A stretch of 20,792 nt of DNA from RGIG9079 sp964567845 (GTDB taxonomy: Bacteria > Bacteroidota > Bacteroidia > Bacteroidales > Marinifilaceae). Under the pieces are notes generated by a model. That model saw only the letters and a program-made list of their open reading frames with translations, was not told where the DNA came from and made no database searches. The stretch spans positions 1-20,792 of the forward strand of contig CAZMOG010000031.1 in NCBI GenBank assembly GCA_964567845.1, in the 5' to 3' direction. Below, in pieces: positions 1-8,550 of this stretch; positions within the stretch are counted from its first letter, which is position 1, and each line of letters begins with the position of its first letter. Both the position numbers and the translations under genes were made by a program.

Positions 1-252
1 CCCGCAGAGGGCTTTCTGTTAAAATATTTCGAAAAAGTAAGTGTCAAACTACCGGATATTGATGGCGAGCTGTTCTTTGGTGTTGAGAGTGTGCCTGTTT
101 GGGTGCGTAAATATGTAGATGGCAGTAGGTATCGTTATGAAGTTTTGCCGGCCTATATGCAGGGCAGATTGCCAATGTCCGATTGGGATTCTTTGAATTT
201 TGAACGCAGTGTCGAGGAGAATGAATTGCACATTCGAGATATATATGTGTAA
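1..252 (+). CDS. C-terminal fragment, possibly a CapA-family (poly-gamma-glutamate synthesis-like) protein
   Basis: An open frame enters from the left edge and stops with TAA at 250-252, leaving 83 residues of a C-terminus. The visible part contains SVPVWVRKYVDG followed by RYRYEVLPAYM and ends HIRDIYV. The pattern 'VPVWV-short gap-Y/F-VLP' recalls the tail of CapA-type metallophosphatase-fold proteins that are common in Bacteroidales, but no catalytic motif lies inside the window, so the family call rests on resemblance only. The stop codon sits only 6 bases before the -33 element of the next gene, so the two genes are tightly packed but separately transcribed. It could equally be another conserved hypothetical protein. 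Confidence 0.4.
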   Translation, partial: PAEGFLLKYFEKVSVKLPDIDGELFFGVESVPVWVRKYVDGSRYRYEVLPAYMQGRLPMSDWDSLNFERSVEENELHIRDIYV

Positions 253-258
253 TTTCTC

Positions 259-289
259 TTGTCTATATCCTATTTATTATTTACCTTTG
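259..289 (+). promoter_or_regulatory. Bacteroidota-type promoter of the acyl-CoA ligase gene
   Basis: TTG at 259-261, then 20 bases, then TACCTTTG at 282-289, which matches the Bacteroidota -7 consensus TAnnTTTG exactly. Transcription should start near 295, about 12 bases before the ATG at 307. This rules out the in-frame TTG at 259 as a start codon, because it is the -33 element. Confidence 0.75.
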
Positions 290-306
290 CACCGCGAAAA
301 GGAATA

Positions 307-1959
307 ATGTTTGATATGACTGAAAGTTTTATAAAACGAGTAGAAGAGGTAATTGTTAAGCGTTGGGATTGCGAGATTCTTAGCAACTACCGTGGAGTTA
401 CATACGCATATCGCGATGTTGCACGTAAGATTGCAAAGCTGCACATACTATTTGAGGAGAGTGGTATTCAAAAGGGAGATAAGATTGCTCTTTGCGGGAG
501 AAATTCAAGCGATTGGGGCATTCTGTTTATGGGCACATTGACTTATGGTGCAGTTGCAGTGCCTATTCTGAATGACTTCACTCCGGAAATTGTTCATAAT
601 ATTGTAAACCACTCAGAGGCTAAGTTACTTTGTGCGGGCGATGGTACATGGGATAACCTTAAGTTCGAGGAGATGCCTAATATTATCGGCGCATTGAGAA
701 TTGAGGATTTCTCTATCAGAGAGAGCCGTTCAGAGGCTTTGGTAGCAACAAGAGCTAAGTTGAATGAGTTGTTTGGCAAGCGTTATCCAGAGAGATTTAC
801 TTCGAAAGATGTTTGCTACGATGCCGAGCCTTCAAAGCAGACTTTGGCAATGATCAACTATACATCGGGTTCAACCGGATTGTCGAAGGGTGTTATGCTT
901 AGCTACGAGAGTATGCTTGGAAACCTTGATTTTGCTATTGATGTTTTAGGTAAACATCCGGGTAAGACTTTGGTTTCAATGTTGCCAATGGCCCACATGT
1001 ATGGATTGGCTTTCGAGTTTATATACGAGTTTATGACCGGATTGCATGTCTATTTCTTGACAAAGGTGCCCTCGCCACAAATTATTATCGAGGCATTGGC
1101 AACTGTTAAACCGGCCATTGTGATTGCAGTTCCTTTGATTATCGAGAAGATTGTTCGCAAGAAGGTGTTCCCAATGCTTGAGAAACCACACATGAAGGTT
1201 TTGATGAATATTCCTTTGGTGAACGACAAGATTCGCGAGACTATTCGTGAGAAGTTGCTTGCAGCTTTTGGTGGAAATGTAATGGAGGTTATTATTGGTG
1301 GTGCAGCGTTGAACAAGGATGTAGAGAACTTCTTGAAGTCAATCAATTTTCCATATACAGTAGGTTATGGAATGACTGAGTGCGGACCTATTTTGGCATA
1401 CGACTGGTGGGAGACATTCAAGCCCGGTTCTTGTGGAAAGGCTGCTTTGGGTATGACCTTGAAAATTGATTCTGCCGATCCTGAGAATATTGTAGGTGAG
1501 ATTTGCGCTAAAGGACCAAATGTTATGCGGGGCTACTTCAAGAACGAAGAGGCTACCAAAGAGGCTATCGATAGCGATGGTTGGTTGCATACAGGTGATT
1601 TGGGAGTCATTGATAAGGATGGTTATCTGTTCATTCGTGGACGAATCAAGAATATGCTTCTTGGACCAAGCGGACAGAATATATATCCTGAGGAGATCGA
1701 GGATAAGTTGAATAATTTGCTTTATGTGGGCGAGTCAGTTGTTGTTGACCGTGGAGGACGTTTGGTTGCGTTGGTTTATCCGGACATGGAGCAGGTAGAG
1801 GCTAATCCTGTGTCTGATTTGCATGCTACAATTACAGCCGATGTTAAGGTGTTGAACAAGGAGTTGCCGAATTACAGCCAGATTAGTGCTGTTGAGATTC
1901 GCGAAACCGAGTTCGAGAAGACTCCTAAGAAGAGCATAAAACGCTATCTATATAAGTAA
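307..1959 (+). CDS. AMP-forming long-chain acyl-CoA ligase (ANL superfamily)
   Basis: Predicted 550-residue cytoplasmic or membrane-associated enzyme that activates a carboxylic acid, most likely a fatty acid, to an acyl-adenylate and then the CoA thioester. The AMP-binding P-loop YTSGSTGLSKG lies at residues 185-195, the adenine-contact motif GYGMTECGP at 353-361, and GWLHTGDLG (A8/hinge region) at 425-433, followed by GRIKNMLLGPSGQNIYPEEIE. The C-terminal domain ends in a KTPKKSIKR stretch carrying the expected catalytic Lys. The ATG at 307 (or 316) is chosen because the longer frame's TTG at 259 is inside the promoter. It is monocistronic, with its own promoter and a terminator at 1997. 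Substrate chain length cannot be read from the sequence; an aryl or other acyl substrate is possible. Confidence 0.9.
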   Translation: MFDMTESFIKRVEEVIVKRWDCEILSNYRGVTYAYRDVARKIAKLHILFEESGIQKGDKIALCGRNSSDWGILFMGTLTYGAVAVPILNDFTPEIVHNIVNHSEAKLLCAGDGTWDNLKFEEMPNIIGALRIEDFSIRESRSEALVATRAKLNELFGKRYPERFTSKDVCYDAEPSKQTLAMINYTSGSTGLSKGVMLSYESMLGNLDFAIDVLGKHPGKTLVSMLPMAHMYGLAFEFIYEFMTGLHVYFLTKVPSPQIIIEALATVKPAIVIAVPLIIEKIVRKKVFPMLEKPHMKVLMNIPLVNDKIRETIREKLLAAFGGNVMEVIIGGAALNKDVENFLKSINFPYTVGYGMTECGPILAYDWWETFKPGSCGKAALGMTLKIDSADPENIVGEICAKGPNVMRGYFKNEEATKEAIDSDGWLHTGDLGVIDKDGYLFIRGRIKNMLLGPSGQNIYPEEIEDKLNNLLYVGESVVVDRGGRLVALVYPDMEQVEANPVSDLHATITADVKVLNKELPNYSQISAVEIRETEFEKTPKKSIKRYLYK

Positions 1960-1996
1960 TTATCAGTTTCATATACATATTGCTTAATTGAAAGGG

Positions 1997-2031
1997 AGGT
2001 GAGGTTTTATAACTTCACCTTCACTTTTTTT
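1997..2031 (+). terminator. Intrinsic terminator after the acyl-CoA ligase gene
   Basis: A 10-bp stem, AGGTGAGGTT (1997-2006) with AACTTCACCT (2011-2020), has one G-U pair and a TTAT loop. It is followed after four bases by a run of T. It lies 38 bases past the ligase stop. Confidence 0.8.
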
Positions 2032-2066
2032 ATTAACACTGAGGAATATTGTGTTGAATATTTTTA

Positions 2067-2074
2067 TAATTTTG
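2067..2074 (+). promoter_or_regulatory. -7 element upstream of the alkaline phosphatase gene
   Basis: TAATTTTG matches the TAnnTTTG consensus exactly, 37 bases before the ATG at 2112. No TTG lies at the usual ~20-base distance upstream, so the -33 part is weak. This could indicate activator dependence, as might be expected of a phosphate-responsive gene, but that is inference. Confidence 0.6.
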
Positions 2075-2111
2075 GCTTTTGTAAAATTGAAATCTATAAT
2101 AGTTCACAATA

Positions 2112-3536
2112 ATGAAAAAGACATTTTTATCAATTGTATTGATGGTTGCCTGTATGGTGGCTTTCGGTGCTGCGCCAAAGAAGAGTGCAAAGAGCAAAGA
2201 TGCTAAGTATGTTATCTATTTCATCTGCGATGGAATGGGTATGAATCAGGTTAATGGAGCTGAAATGTATTTGGCGGAGTTAGAGGGACGAATAGGAATT
2301 ACTCCTTTGAATTTTACTCTTTTCCCATCGTTCGGTTATGCAACTACATTCTCGGTAACAAACGGAGTAACCGATTCTGCTGCTTCGGGAACAGCTTTGT
2401 CAACAGGTAGTAAGACAAAGAATAGCCGTTTGGGTGTTGATGTAACGGCAGAGAAGCATTTTTATAGTGTGGCAAAGAGTGCCAAGGAGAGCGGTAAGAG
2501 TGTTGGAATTGCGACAACAGTGAGTGTTGACCATGCAACTCCGGGGGCTTTCTATGCTCACCAGGCTGATAGAAATATGTATTACGAGATTGCTCTTGAG
2601 ATTCCCGAGTCGGGTTACGATTTCTTCGGTGGCTCAGGTTTCTTGCAGCCACGTAAGCGCGGTGAGGAGAAGAGCATTTACGAGGTTTTCGATGAGACCG
2701 GTTATAGTGTTGCGTATGGATATGACGAGGCTAAAAAGATGGTTGATGCAAATACCGACAAATTGATTGTGGTGAGCAAGAAAGGTAAGGCTCAGGATGC
2801 GCTTCCAATGGCTATCGACCGTGCTGAGGATGATTTGAGAATGGATCAGCTTACCGATTTGGCTATCAAGTCATTGAAGGATGATAAAGATGGCTTCTTT
2901 CTGATGGTTGAGTGTGGTATGATTGATTGGGCAGGACATAGTAACGATGCCTCAACCTGTTTTAAAGAGGTTATCGATTTCCAGCGCTCGGTTGATGTTG
3001 CTTTGGAGTTTTACAAGCAGCACCCCGATGAGACTTTGATTGTTATTACTGCCGACCACGAAACCGGTGGTTTAGGTTTGGGTGCAGGACCATACGAGTT
3101 GAAATTGAAATATTTGGAGCATCAGAAGTGTTCAAAGAATGAGTTGACTGCAAGAATTGCTAAATATACCGAGGGTAAGGCGAAAGAGGAGATTACCTGG
3201 GATTATATCAAGCCATTCTTGAGCGAGCAGGTTGGTTTGTTTACCAAAGTGCCTGTGCCTCCATATTATGAGCAGGAATTGATTAGAACTTTTGAGCGTT
3301 CTTTCGGTCCTAATGTCGAGAATGTAAGATCGATGTATAGCGCAGCCAACCCATTGGCAAGCAATGCTATTGATATTTTGAATAGAATATCTTTGGTTGC
3401 ATGGTGCAGTGGTGGTCACTCGGCAGCATACGTTCCTGTTTACGCAATTGGAGCTAACCGTCAGTTGTTCGAGGGTAAGACCGACAATGCCGAGATTCCG
3501 GGCAAGTTGGCTCAAGCTATGGGCATTGAATTCTAA
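2112..3536 (+). CDS. Secreted alkaline phosphatase (PF00245 / PhoA superfamily)
   Basis: 474 residues with an N-terminal signal peptide (basic MKK, hydrophobic core to ~residue 19, likely cleavage after AFGA or AFGAA), so it acts in the periplasm or outside, releasing phosphate from monoesters. Metal and catalytic residues follow the family pattern: D40 in CDGMG, nucleophile S89 in VTDSAASG, H141 in VDHATPG, E267, D272 and H276 in VECGMIDWAGHSND, D315 and H316 in TADHETGG, and H436 in CSGGHSAAY. All expected residues are present, so it should be active. It has its own promoter and a terminator that lies within the neighbouring tilS reading frame. Its last 20 bases overlap the 3' end of tilS on the other strand. 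Confidence 0.93.
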   Translation: MKKTFLSIVLMVACMVAFGAAPKKSAKSKDAKYVIYFICDGMGMNQVNGAEMYLAELEGRIGITPLNFTLFPSFGYATTFSVTNGVTDSAASGTALSTGSKTKNSRLGVDVTAEKHFYSVAKSAKESGKSVGIATTVSVDHATPGAFYAHQADRNMYYEIALEIPESGYDFFGGSGFLQPRKRGEEKSIYEVFDETGYSVAYGYDEAKKMVDANTDKLIVVSKKGKAQDALPMAIDRAEDDLRMDQLTDLAIKSLKDDKDGFFLMVECGMIDWAGHSNDASTCFKEVIDFQRSVDVALEFYKQHPDETLIVITADHETGGLGLGAGPYELKLKYLEHQKCSKNELTARIAKYTEGKAKEEITWDYIKPFLSEQVGLFTKVPVPPYYEQELIRTFERSFGPNVENVRSMYSAANPLASNAIDILNRISLVAWCSGGHSAAYVPVYAIGANRQLFEGKTDNAEIPGKLAQAMGIEF

Positions 3537-4884
3537 CTATAAGGGTGCGTTGAGTTTGCGAGGTGAGTTTTAGATCCTCGCAACTGCGGAGGCCCGCAAT
3601 CCAGATAATCCCGTTGCTATCGCATAGTAGCGGGATTTTTTCACGCTCATAACTGTTGATTTTTGCATCGTTCAGAATATCGCTGACAAGTTTTGTGCGC
3701 CCATGCATTCCAAAGGGCTTTAGTCTGTCGCCATTACGGACGTTTCTGATATTCAACGGGAATTGAATTTTGTCTAAATCAAAATAGGCATACTTAGGCT
3801 CTTTGATAATCTCTTTTGCCGATAATGGACGGTTAATTATTTGAAATTCAATAGTACCAAACTCGGTCTCGAATTCTTGTTCCAACTCAGCCTCTGTGTT
3901 TATAGAGATATCAAGGTTGTGTTTCTGTGTGTTTTGTGTGATATAAATACCATTGCGCTCAAAAAGAATACGGAACGACTCTGTTGTAAGCTGTTTACCG
4001 GGGTTATTGCCGTTGCATAGCTCCATAAAACTTGCAATCTGCTCCTCATTGAAGCCCATTGGTGCAAGAATTTCGTATGCAATGGTTACGGGCGAGGCTT
4101 GGTTCATTAATGCAGAGGTGTTGATCTTTACGGTATTACATTTGTTGTCCAAGTCTGCAATTGGTTGCGATAGAATCTCTTTTGTGGCATTTTCAACAGC
4201 TTGTCGGTATGTTGCCTCGATTCCCTGTATATGTTTGGCATTTTTGCCGAAGGTCTCGATTACCGAGGGGTTTAACTCTTTTAAAATTGGAAAAACGCTG
4301 TTGCGCAGTACATTGCGTTTGGCAATGTTTTGGCTGTTGGTGCTATCTTCGCGGTGTTCGATGCCCTGCGTAGTGAGGTATTCAAGTAGCTCCTGATGGT
4401 GAAATTGCAATAGAGGGCGAACAATATTTCCATTTATTTCGCGAATGCCGCATAGTCCTAAGATACCCGTTCCTCGAACTTGGTTTAGAAGAATTGTTTC
4501 GGCAACATCGTCGGCATTATGTGCAATGAGCAAAATACCATCAGTGCCACACTCCTTTTCAAACCACGAATAGCGTAATTCTCGCGCAGCCATTTCAATG
4601 CTATGGCCTCGCTCGTCGGCATATTCAGTGGTGTTGCAGTCGTGAACCCGGCACTCAATTCCTCGCTCCTTACAGAAACTCTGCACAAATTGTTGGTCCT
4701 GGTTGCTCTCATTGCCGCGAAGGTGGAAGTTTACATGAAGCACGGTAGGGTGGAGCTGCAGATTGTGCAGTGCGGTTAGCAGTGCCATAGAGTCGGCTCC
4801 GCCACTCACTCCCACAAACAGAGGTTTATGTATAAGGTTGTGTTGCTTTAAAAAATCCTTAATATGACTATCTATGTGCTTCAT
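3517..4884 (-). CDS. tilS: tRNA(Ile)-lysidine synthetase TilS
   Basis: 455 residues. This N-type ATP pyrophosphatase converts C34 of the CAU-anticodon tRNA(Ile) to lysidine, so that AUA is read as Ile; it is normally essential. The PP-loop SGGADS is at residues 27-32 in FVGVSGGADSMALL. Further family motifs are HVNFHLRG, the AHNADDVAET segment, the RGTGILGL loop, EDSTN, and a C-terminal tRNA-binding domain with GDRLKPFGMHGRTKLVSDIL. The length is normal for the two-part TilS form. The start is 12 bases after the stop of the upstream ABC-F gene, so the two are cotranscribed, and both act on translation. Its 3' end overlaps the alkaline phosphatase gene by 20 bases on the opposite strand. Confidence 0.96.
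   Translation of the reverse strand: MKHIDSHIKDFLKQHNLIHKPLFVGVSGGADSMALLTALHNLQLHPTVLHVNFHLRGNESNQDQQFVQSFCKERGIECRVHDCNTTEYADERGHSIEMAARELRYSWFEKECGTDGILLIAHNADDVAETILLNQVRGTGILGLCGIREINGNIVRPLLQFHHQELLEYLTTQGIEHREDSTNSQNIAKRNVLRNSVFPILKELNPSVIETFGKNAKHIQGIEATYRQAVENATKEILSQPIADLDNKCNTVKINTSALMNQASPVTIAYEILAPMGFNEEQIASFMELCNGNNPGKQLTTESFRILFERNGIYITQNTQKHNLDISINTEAELEQEFETEFGTIEFQIINRPLSAKEIIKEPKYAYFDLDKIQFPLNIRNVRNGDRLKPFGMHGRTKLVSDILNDAKINSYEREKIPLLCDSNGIIWIAGLRSCEDLKLTSQTQRTLIVRIQCP
3607..3641 (+). terminator. Terminator of the alkaline phosphatase gene, inside the tilS coding sequence
   Basis: AATCCCGTTGCTA (3607-3619), loop TCGCA, TAGTAGCGGGATT (3625-3637) forms a 13-bp stem with two G-U pairs. 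The T-run continues to 3641 on the plus strand only. It lies 70 bases past the phosphatase stop and, read on the minus strand, encodes part of the tilS C-terminal domain. Confidence 0.8.
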
Positions 4885-4896
4885 TTCTAATTTGTT

Positions 4897-6795
4897 CTAA
4901 ATTTCACTTAGTTCAAGCCAACGCATCTCCTTTTCGTCGAGAATCTCTTTCAGGGAGCTGTATCGGTTTGATAGTTCGACAATTGAGTCGGTACTCTCGG
5001 TTCCCGATGATAGCTTTGCCTCAATCTCGCTCTTCTCTTTGTTAAGCTCCTCCATATCCTTTTCAAGTTGCTCCATTTCGCGTTTCTCGGAGTAGCTCAA
5101 CTTGCGTTTGCGGTTACTGTTTCTTTCATCGTTTTTGGGCGAGGCCTGTTGTTGTGTGCTCTGCTTTTTGCTTGTTGCCAATGCTGCTTGTTCGGCCTTA
5201 AGTTCCTCTTGCTCCTCGATGTAGTTGCGATATTGGGTGTAGTTGCCCGGGAAGTCGCGAACCGAGCCCTCGCCCTCGAATGCAAATACGCGGTCGCACA
5301 CCTTGTCGGTGAAGTAACGGTCATGCGATACCACAATCAGGCATCCGCGGAATTGTTTCAAATACTCCTCCAATACGTTTAGGGTTATGATGTCCAAATC
5401 GTTCGTCGGCTCGTCGAGTATCAGGAAGTTGGGGTTTGCAATCAGTACCGTCAGAAGGTATAAACGGCGACGTTCACCACCACTAAGTTTCTCTACAAGT
5501 GAGTATTGTTGTTTTGTAGGAAATAGGAAGTACTCTAAGAATTGCGATGCCGACAGAACCCTTCCATTACCCATGTCTATACGTTCTGCAAGTTTTTTTA
5601 CAATATCGATAACCCTGTCGTTGGGGTTGAAGTTGATTCCCTCTTGGCGATAGTAGCCATAGACCACTGTCTCGCCAACTTCGACGGTTCCGCTGTCGGG
5701 AGTCAATGCTCCTGTAATAATATTGAGGAAGGTGGTTTTGCCCGCTCCGTTTTTACCCACGATTCCAATTTTGTCGCCACGGGTAAATTTGTAGGAAAAA
5801 TCTTTCAAGTAGTATTTGCCCTCCCATGTGAAGTTGACATTTTCAAGCTCCAAAATCTTCTTGCCAAGGCGATGCCCCTGAATCTCTATATCCAGTTTTC
5901 TGTTGTCAACACTTTGAGAAACAGTCTCTTTGAGCTTGTGGAAGTTGTCAATTCTGTATTGGGCTTTGTGGCTTCTTGCCTGTGGCATGCGTCGCATCCA
6001 CTCTTGTTCTGTGCGGAACAGATTTCGTGCCTTGTCAAGTGCAGCGCTCTTTGCTGCCAATCGCTCTTCGCGTTTCTCTAAATAGTATGAGTAGTTACCT
6101 TCGTAACTGTACAGTTCGTTGTTGTCTATTTCAAGAATGTGGTTACATACGCGATCCAGAAAATAACGGTCGTGAGTCACCATAAGAAGAGTGGCTTTGC
6201 TTGTACTTAAATAGTTTTCAAGCCATTCTGTCATTTCTGTATCGAGGTGGTTGGTAGGCTCGTCGAGCAGAAGAAAATCGGGTTCACTGATAAGAACCTT
6301 TGCCAGGCCGACACGTTTGCGCTGGCCTCCCGATAGTTCGGAAATTTTCTTTTCGAAATCATTAAGATTCAATTTCGAAAGAATCTGTTTGGCAGTTGCT
6401 TCAAACCCCCAACCGTTAATCTCATCCATAACCGGAATGAGTGACTGAATCTCCTGTTCGTTGTTATTCTTGACCGCTATTTCGTATCTCTCTACTGTTT
6501 TGAGTAGCTTTGAATCCGAGCGGAAAATCTCTTCGATAAGAGTATTGTTGGGGTCCAAATCGGGCTCCTGCTCCAAATATCCAATCTTTAAATCGTTTCT
6601 GAAAATTACGCTTCCGGTTTGGGCCGAATCGTGTGAAGCAATGATTTTCAGTAAAGTAGATTTTCCAATTCCATTTTTCGCAATTAGAGCGGTTTTGTCT
6701 CCGCGAGCAATTCCGAAAGATATATTTTCGAATAATAAATTCTCTCCGAAGCGTTTAGAAAGATTTTCTACCTGCAAATAACTAACTTGTGCCAT
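4897..6795 (-). CDS. ABC-F family ATPase, Uup-like, with C-terminal coiled coil
   Basis: 632 residues with two ABC domains in one chain and no membrane segments, so it is a cytosolic ribosome-acting or resistance-type ABC-F rather than a transporter. First domain: Walker A AKNGIGKST (39-47, Ala in place of the first Gly), LSGGQ 154-158, LLLDEP 175-180, H208. Inter-domain linker ~230-305 is basic, with the RRMPQARSHKAQYR stretch usual for the P-site tRNA interaction motif. Second domain: GKNGAGKTT 347-355, LSGGE 437-441, LILDEP 458-463, H491. Residues ~565-630 form a charged coiled coil like the Uup C-terminal domain. It is the first gene of a pair with tilS. The start ATG is 20 bases after a minus-strand -7 element. 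The exact ABC-F subfamily is not certain. Confidence 0.9.
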   Translation of the reverse strand: MAQVSYLQVENLSKRFGENLLFENISFGIARGDKTALIAKNGIGKSTLLKIIASHDSAQTGSVIFRNDLKIGYLEQEPDLDPNNTLIEEIFRSDSKLLKTVERYEIAVKNNNEQEIQSLIPVMDEINGWGFEATAKQILSKLNLNDFEKKISELSGGQRKRVGLAKVLISEPDFLLLDEPTNHLDTEMTEWLENYLSTSKATLLMVTHDRYFLDRVCNHILEIDNNELYSYEGNYSYYLEKREERLAAKSAALDKARNLFRTEQEWMRRMPQARSHKAQYRIDNFHKLKETVSQSVDNRKLDIEIQGHRLGKKILELENVNFTWEGKYYLKDFSYKFTRGDKIGIVGKNGAGKTTFLNIITGALTPDSGTVEVGETVVYGYYRQEGINFNPNDRVIDIVKKLAERIDMGNGRVLSASQFLEYFLFPTKQQYSLVEKLSGGERRRLYLLTVLIANPNFLILDEPTNDLDIITLNVLEEYLKQFRGCLIVVSHDRYFTDKVCDRVFAFEGEGSVRDFPGNYTQYRNYIEEQEELKAEQAALATSKKQSTQQQASPKNDERNSNRKRKLSYSEKREMEQLEKDMEELNKEKSEIEAKLSSGTESTDSIVELSNRYSSLKEILDEKEMRWLELSEI

Positions 6796-6814
6796 ATTCC
6801 TCTAAATATAGCCG

Positions 6815-6822
6815 TAAAGGTA
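6815..6822 (-). promoter_or_regulatory. -7 element for the ABC-F/tilS operon
   Basis: On the minus strand the sequence reads TACCTTTA, one base off TAnnTTTG, 19 bases ahead of the ABC-F ATG. It forms half of a perfect inverted repeat with the parA -7 element. No TTG is seen at -33. Confidence 0.55.
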
Positions 6823-6835
6823 GTGAAATTTTTAG

Positions 6836-6843
6836 TACCTTTA
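6836..6843 (+). promoter_or_regulatory. -7 element for the parA operon
   Basis: TACCTTTA on the plus strand, 25 bases ahead of the parA ATG, in mirror orientation to the ABC-F -7 element. GTAAAGGTA (6814-6822) and TACCTTTAC (6836-6844) are exact reverse complements with a 13-base spacer. No clear -33 element is present. Confidence 0.55.
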
Positions 6844-6868
6844 CACCCTGAAATTAGAGAGTTGTTTT

Positions 6869-7636
6869 ATGGCAAAAGTAATAGCTGTTGCAAATCAAAA
6901 GGGTGGAGTGGGAAAGACCACCTCGGCGGTCAATTTGGCTGCCAGTCTGGCCGTGCTTGAAAAGCAGGTTTTATTAATCGATGCAGATCCTCAAGGCAAT
7001 GCAACTTCGGGACTTGGGTTCAATTTGAGTGAATTGCAGGGTAGAACAATATATGAGTGTCTTACAGGTGAAAAGAGCATCAAGGAGGTGATGCTCCCAA
7101 CCGAAATTGGTAAGTTGTCTTTGTGTCCATCGGATATTAATCTGGTTGGAGCCGAGGTTGAACTTATTGAAATGAATAACCGTGAAAAAGTGTTAACCAA
7201 TTTAGTTAACGAGGTTCGCGATATGTTTGATTATATTATTATCGATTGTTCCCCATCGTTGGGCTTGATTACTGTTAACTCATTGACTGCTGCAGATTCG
7301 GTTATTATTCCCGTTCAGTGTCAATATTACGCTCTTGAAGGTCTTGGCAAGTTGTTGAGTACAATTAAGATTATTCAGCGTCGTTTGAATACCGAATTGC
7401 AGATTGAAGGCTTCTTGTTAACAATGTATGATGCACGTGTTTCTCTTTCTCACCAAGTAGAGGAGGAGGTACGTGGCAGATTCCAGGACATGGTGTTTAC
7501 AACGGTTATTAACCAAAATATTCGTCTTGCCGAGGCTCCAAGTTATGGTAAGCCGGCAATTTTATACGATGCTTCATGTAAGGGTGCAAATGACTATATG
7601 AAGGTAGCGAGCGAGATTATAAATAGAAACAAATAA
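6869..7636 (+). CDS. parA: Chromosome partitioning ATPase ParA (Soj)
   Basis: 255 residues, the normal size for a chromosomal ParA/Soj, which lacks the extra N-terminal HTH of plasmid ParA. The deviant Walker A KGGVGKTT is at residues 11-18. LLIDADPQGNAT (switch I, 'A' prime) and YIIIDCSPSLG (Walker B) follow. It binds DNA as an ATP dimer and works with ParB-parS to segregate origins; ParB stimulates its hydrolysis. It is the first gene of a six-gene run: parB begins 16 bases downstream, and the later genes encode cell-envelope proteins. The start ATG is preceded by a promoter at 6836. There is no sign of mobile origin, and the order parA-parB-DUF5683-mltD is the usual Bacteroidota chromosomal arrangement as I recall it. 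Confidence 0.96.
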   Translation: MAKVIAVANQKGGVGKTTSAVNLAASLAVLEKQVLLIDADPQGNATSGLGFNLSELQGRTIYECLTGEKSIKEVMLPTEIGKLSLCPSDINLVGAEVELIEMNNREKVLTNLVNEVRDMFDYIIIDCSPSLGLITVNSLTAADSVIIPVQCQYYALEGLGKLLSTIKIIQRRLNTELQIEGFLLTMYDARVSLSHQVEEEVRGRFQDMVFTTVINQNIRLAEAPSYGKPAILYDASCKGANDYMKVASEIINRNK

Positions 7637-7652
7637 TACAGATACTTAGACT

Positions 7653-8543
7653 ATGGCTAAAAAAGGTTTGGGTAAGGGTTTGGGTGCTTTGATAGGTTCC
7701 GATGCAGTTGAGATGGAGAGAACCGTTTCGGCTGCGGTTAGAGAGTTGCCGTTAGGTAATATTATTCCAAATCCCAATCAACCAAGAAAATTGTTTGACG
7801 ATGAGGCTCTATCCGAGCTTTCAGACTCGATTAAGTCGATAGGTTTGGTTCAGCCAATTACCGTACGCTCCATTTCTGATGGTAAGTACGAGATTATTGC
7901 CGGAGAGCGTAGATACCGTGCTGCAAAGATGGCCGGATTGGATAAGATTCCTGCATACATTCGCGAGACCGATAACGACGAGGTTTTGGCTTTGGCTCTT
8001 ATCGAAAATATTCAACGTGAGGATTTGAATGCAATGGAGGTTGCTTTCAGTTACCACCGTTTAATGGAGGAGTGTAATTTGACTCAGGAGTCATTGAGCG
8101 ATATGGTAGGAAAGAAGCGTGCCACTGTTGCCAACTATTTGCGTTTGTTGAATTTGCCTGCTGAGATTCAGAAGGCGGTTCGTGAGAAGGAGTTAAGTAT
8201 GGGACATGCTCGCGCACTGTTGGGGTTGAGCGATGTTGAGAGCCAATTGGAAATTTTCGAGCAAATTAAAAGTTACGATTTGTCGGTTCGTAAGGTGGAG
8301 GCAATTGTTCAGGATTTGCTTGATGGAGTGAAGGTAGAGTTGCCCGGAGGCGAGGCTGTAGAGCCAAAGCCTGTGCGTAAAAAGGCTGAACTGGGAGTAT
8401 ATTCGGCTCTTCAGGATAAATTACGTTTACATTTCAATCAGAAGGTTACTCTTCTTCGTAACGAGAATGGTCGAGGTAAGATTGTTTTGCCATTCAAATC
8501 GGACGAGGAGTTGGAGAGAATTATAGCATTGTTGGATAAATAA
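7653..8543 (+). CDS. parB: Chromosome partitioning protein ParB (Spo0J)
   Basis: 296 residues. It is a CTP-dependent DNA-sliding clamp that loads at parS and partners ParA. The basic N-terminal tail KKGLGKGLGALIG is the usual ParA-stimulating segment. The CTP/arginine motifs follow: NPNQPRK at 40-46 and GERRYRA at 84-90. The block ENIQREDLN (118-126) leads into the central HTH with LTQESLSDMVGKKRATVANYLRLL, then SMGHARALLGL. A short C-terminal dimerisation domain ends the protein. It sits 16 bases after parA and 7 before the DUF5683 gene. I found no convincing parS in the window, so the sites are presumably elsewhere near the origin. Confidence 0.96.
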   Translation: MAKKGLGKGLGALIGSDAVEMERTVSAAVRELPLGNIIPNPNQPRKLFDDEALSELSDSIKSIGLVQPITVRSISDGKYEIIAGERRYRAAKMAGLDKIPAYIRETDNDEVLALALIENIQREDLNAMEVAFSYHRLMEECNLTQESLSDMVGKKRATVANYLRLLNLPAEIQKAVREKELSMGHARALLGLSDVESQLEIFEQIKSYDLSVRKVEAIVQDLLDGVKVELPGGEAVEPKPVRKKAELGVYSALQDKLRLHFNQKVTLLRNENGRGKIVLPFKSDEELERIIALLDK

Positions 8544-8550
8544 TTGAATT

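Noticed and set aside
259..306. Upstream TTG start extending the acyl-CoA ligase by 16 residues
   Set aside because: The TTG is the -33 element and the extension spans the -7 element TACCTTTG, so it is upstream of the probable transcript start.
5542..6081. 179-residue plus-strand ORF opposite the ABC-F gene
   Set aside because: It is an antisense shadow of conserved ABC-F codons, with no domain, promoter or composition of its own.
7434..7439. CACGTG cores at 7434, 10027 and 14161 as possible parS sites
   Set aside because: The flanks do not fit the TGTTTCACGTGAAACA palindrome (only about 10 of 16 bases at 10027), and all lie inside coding sequence.
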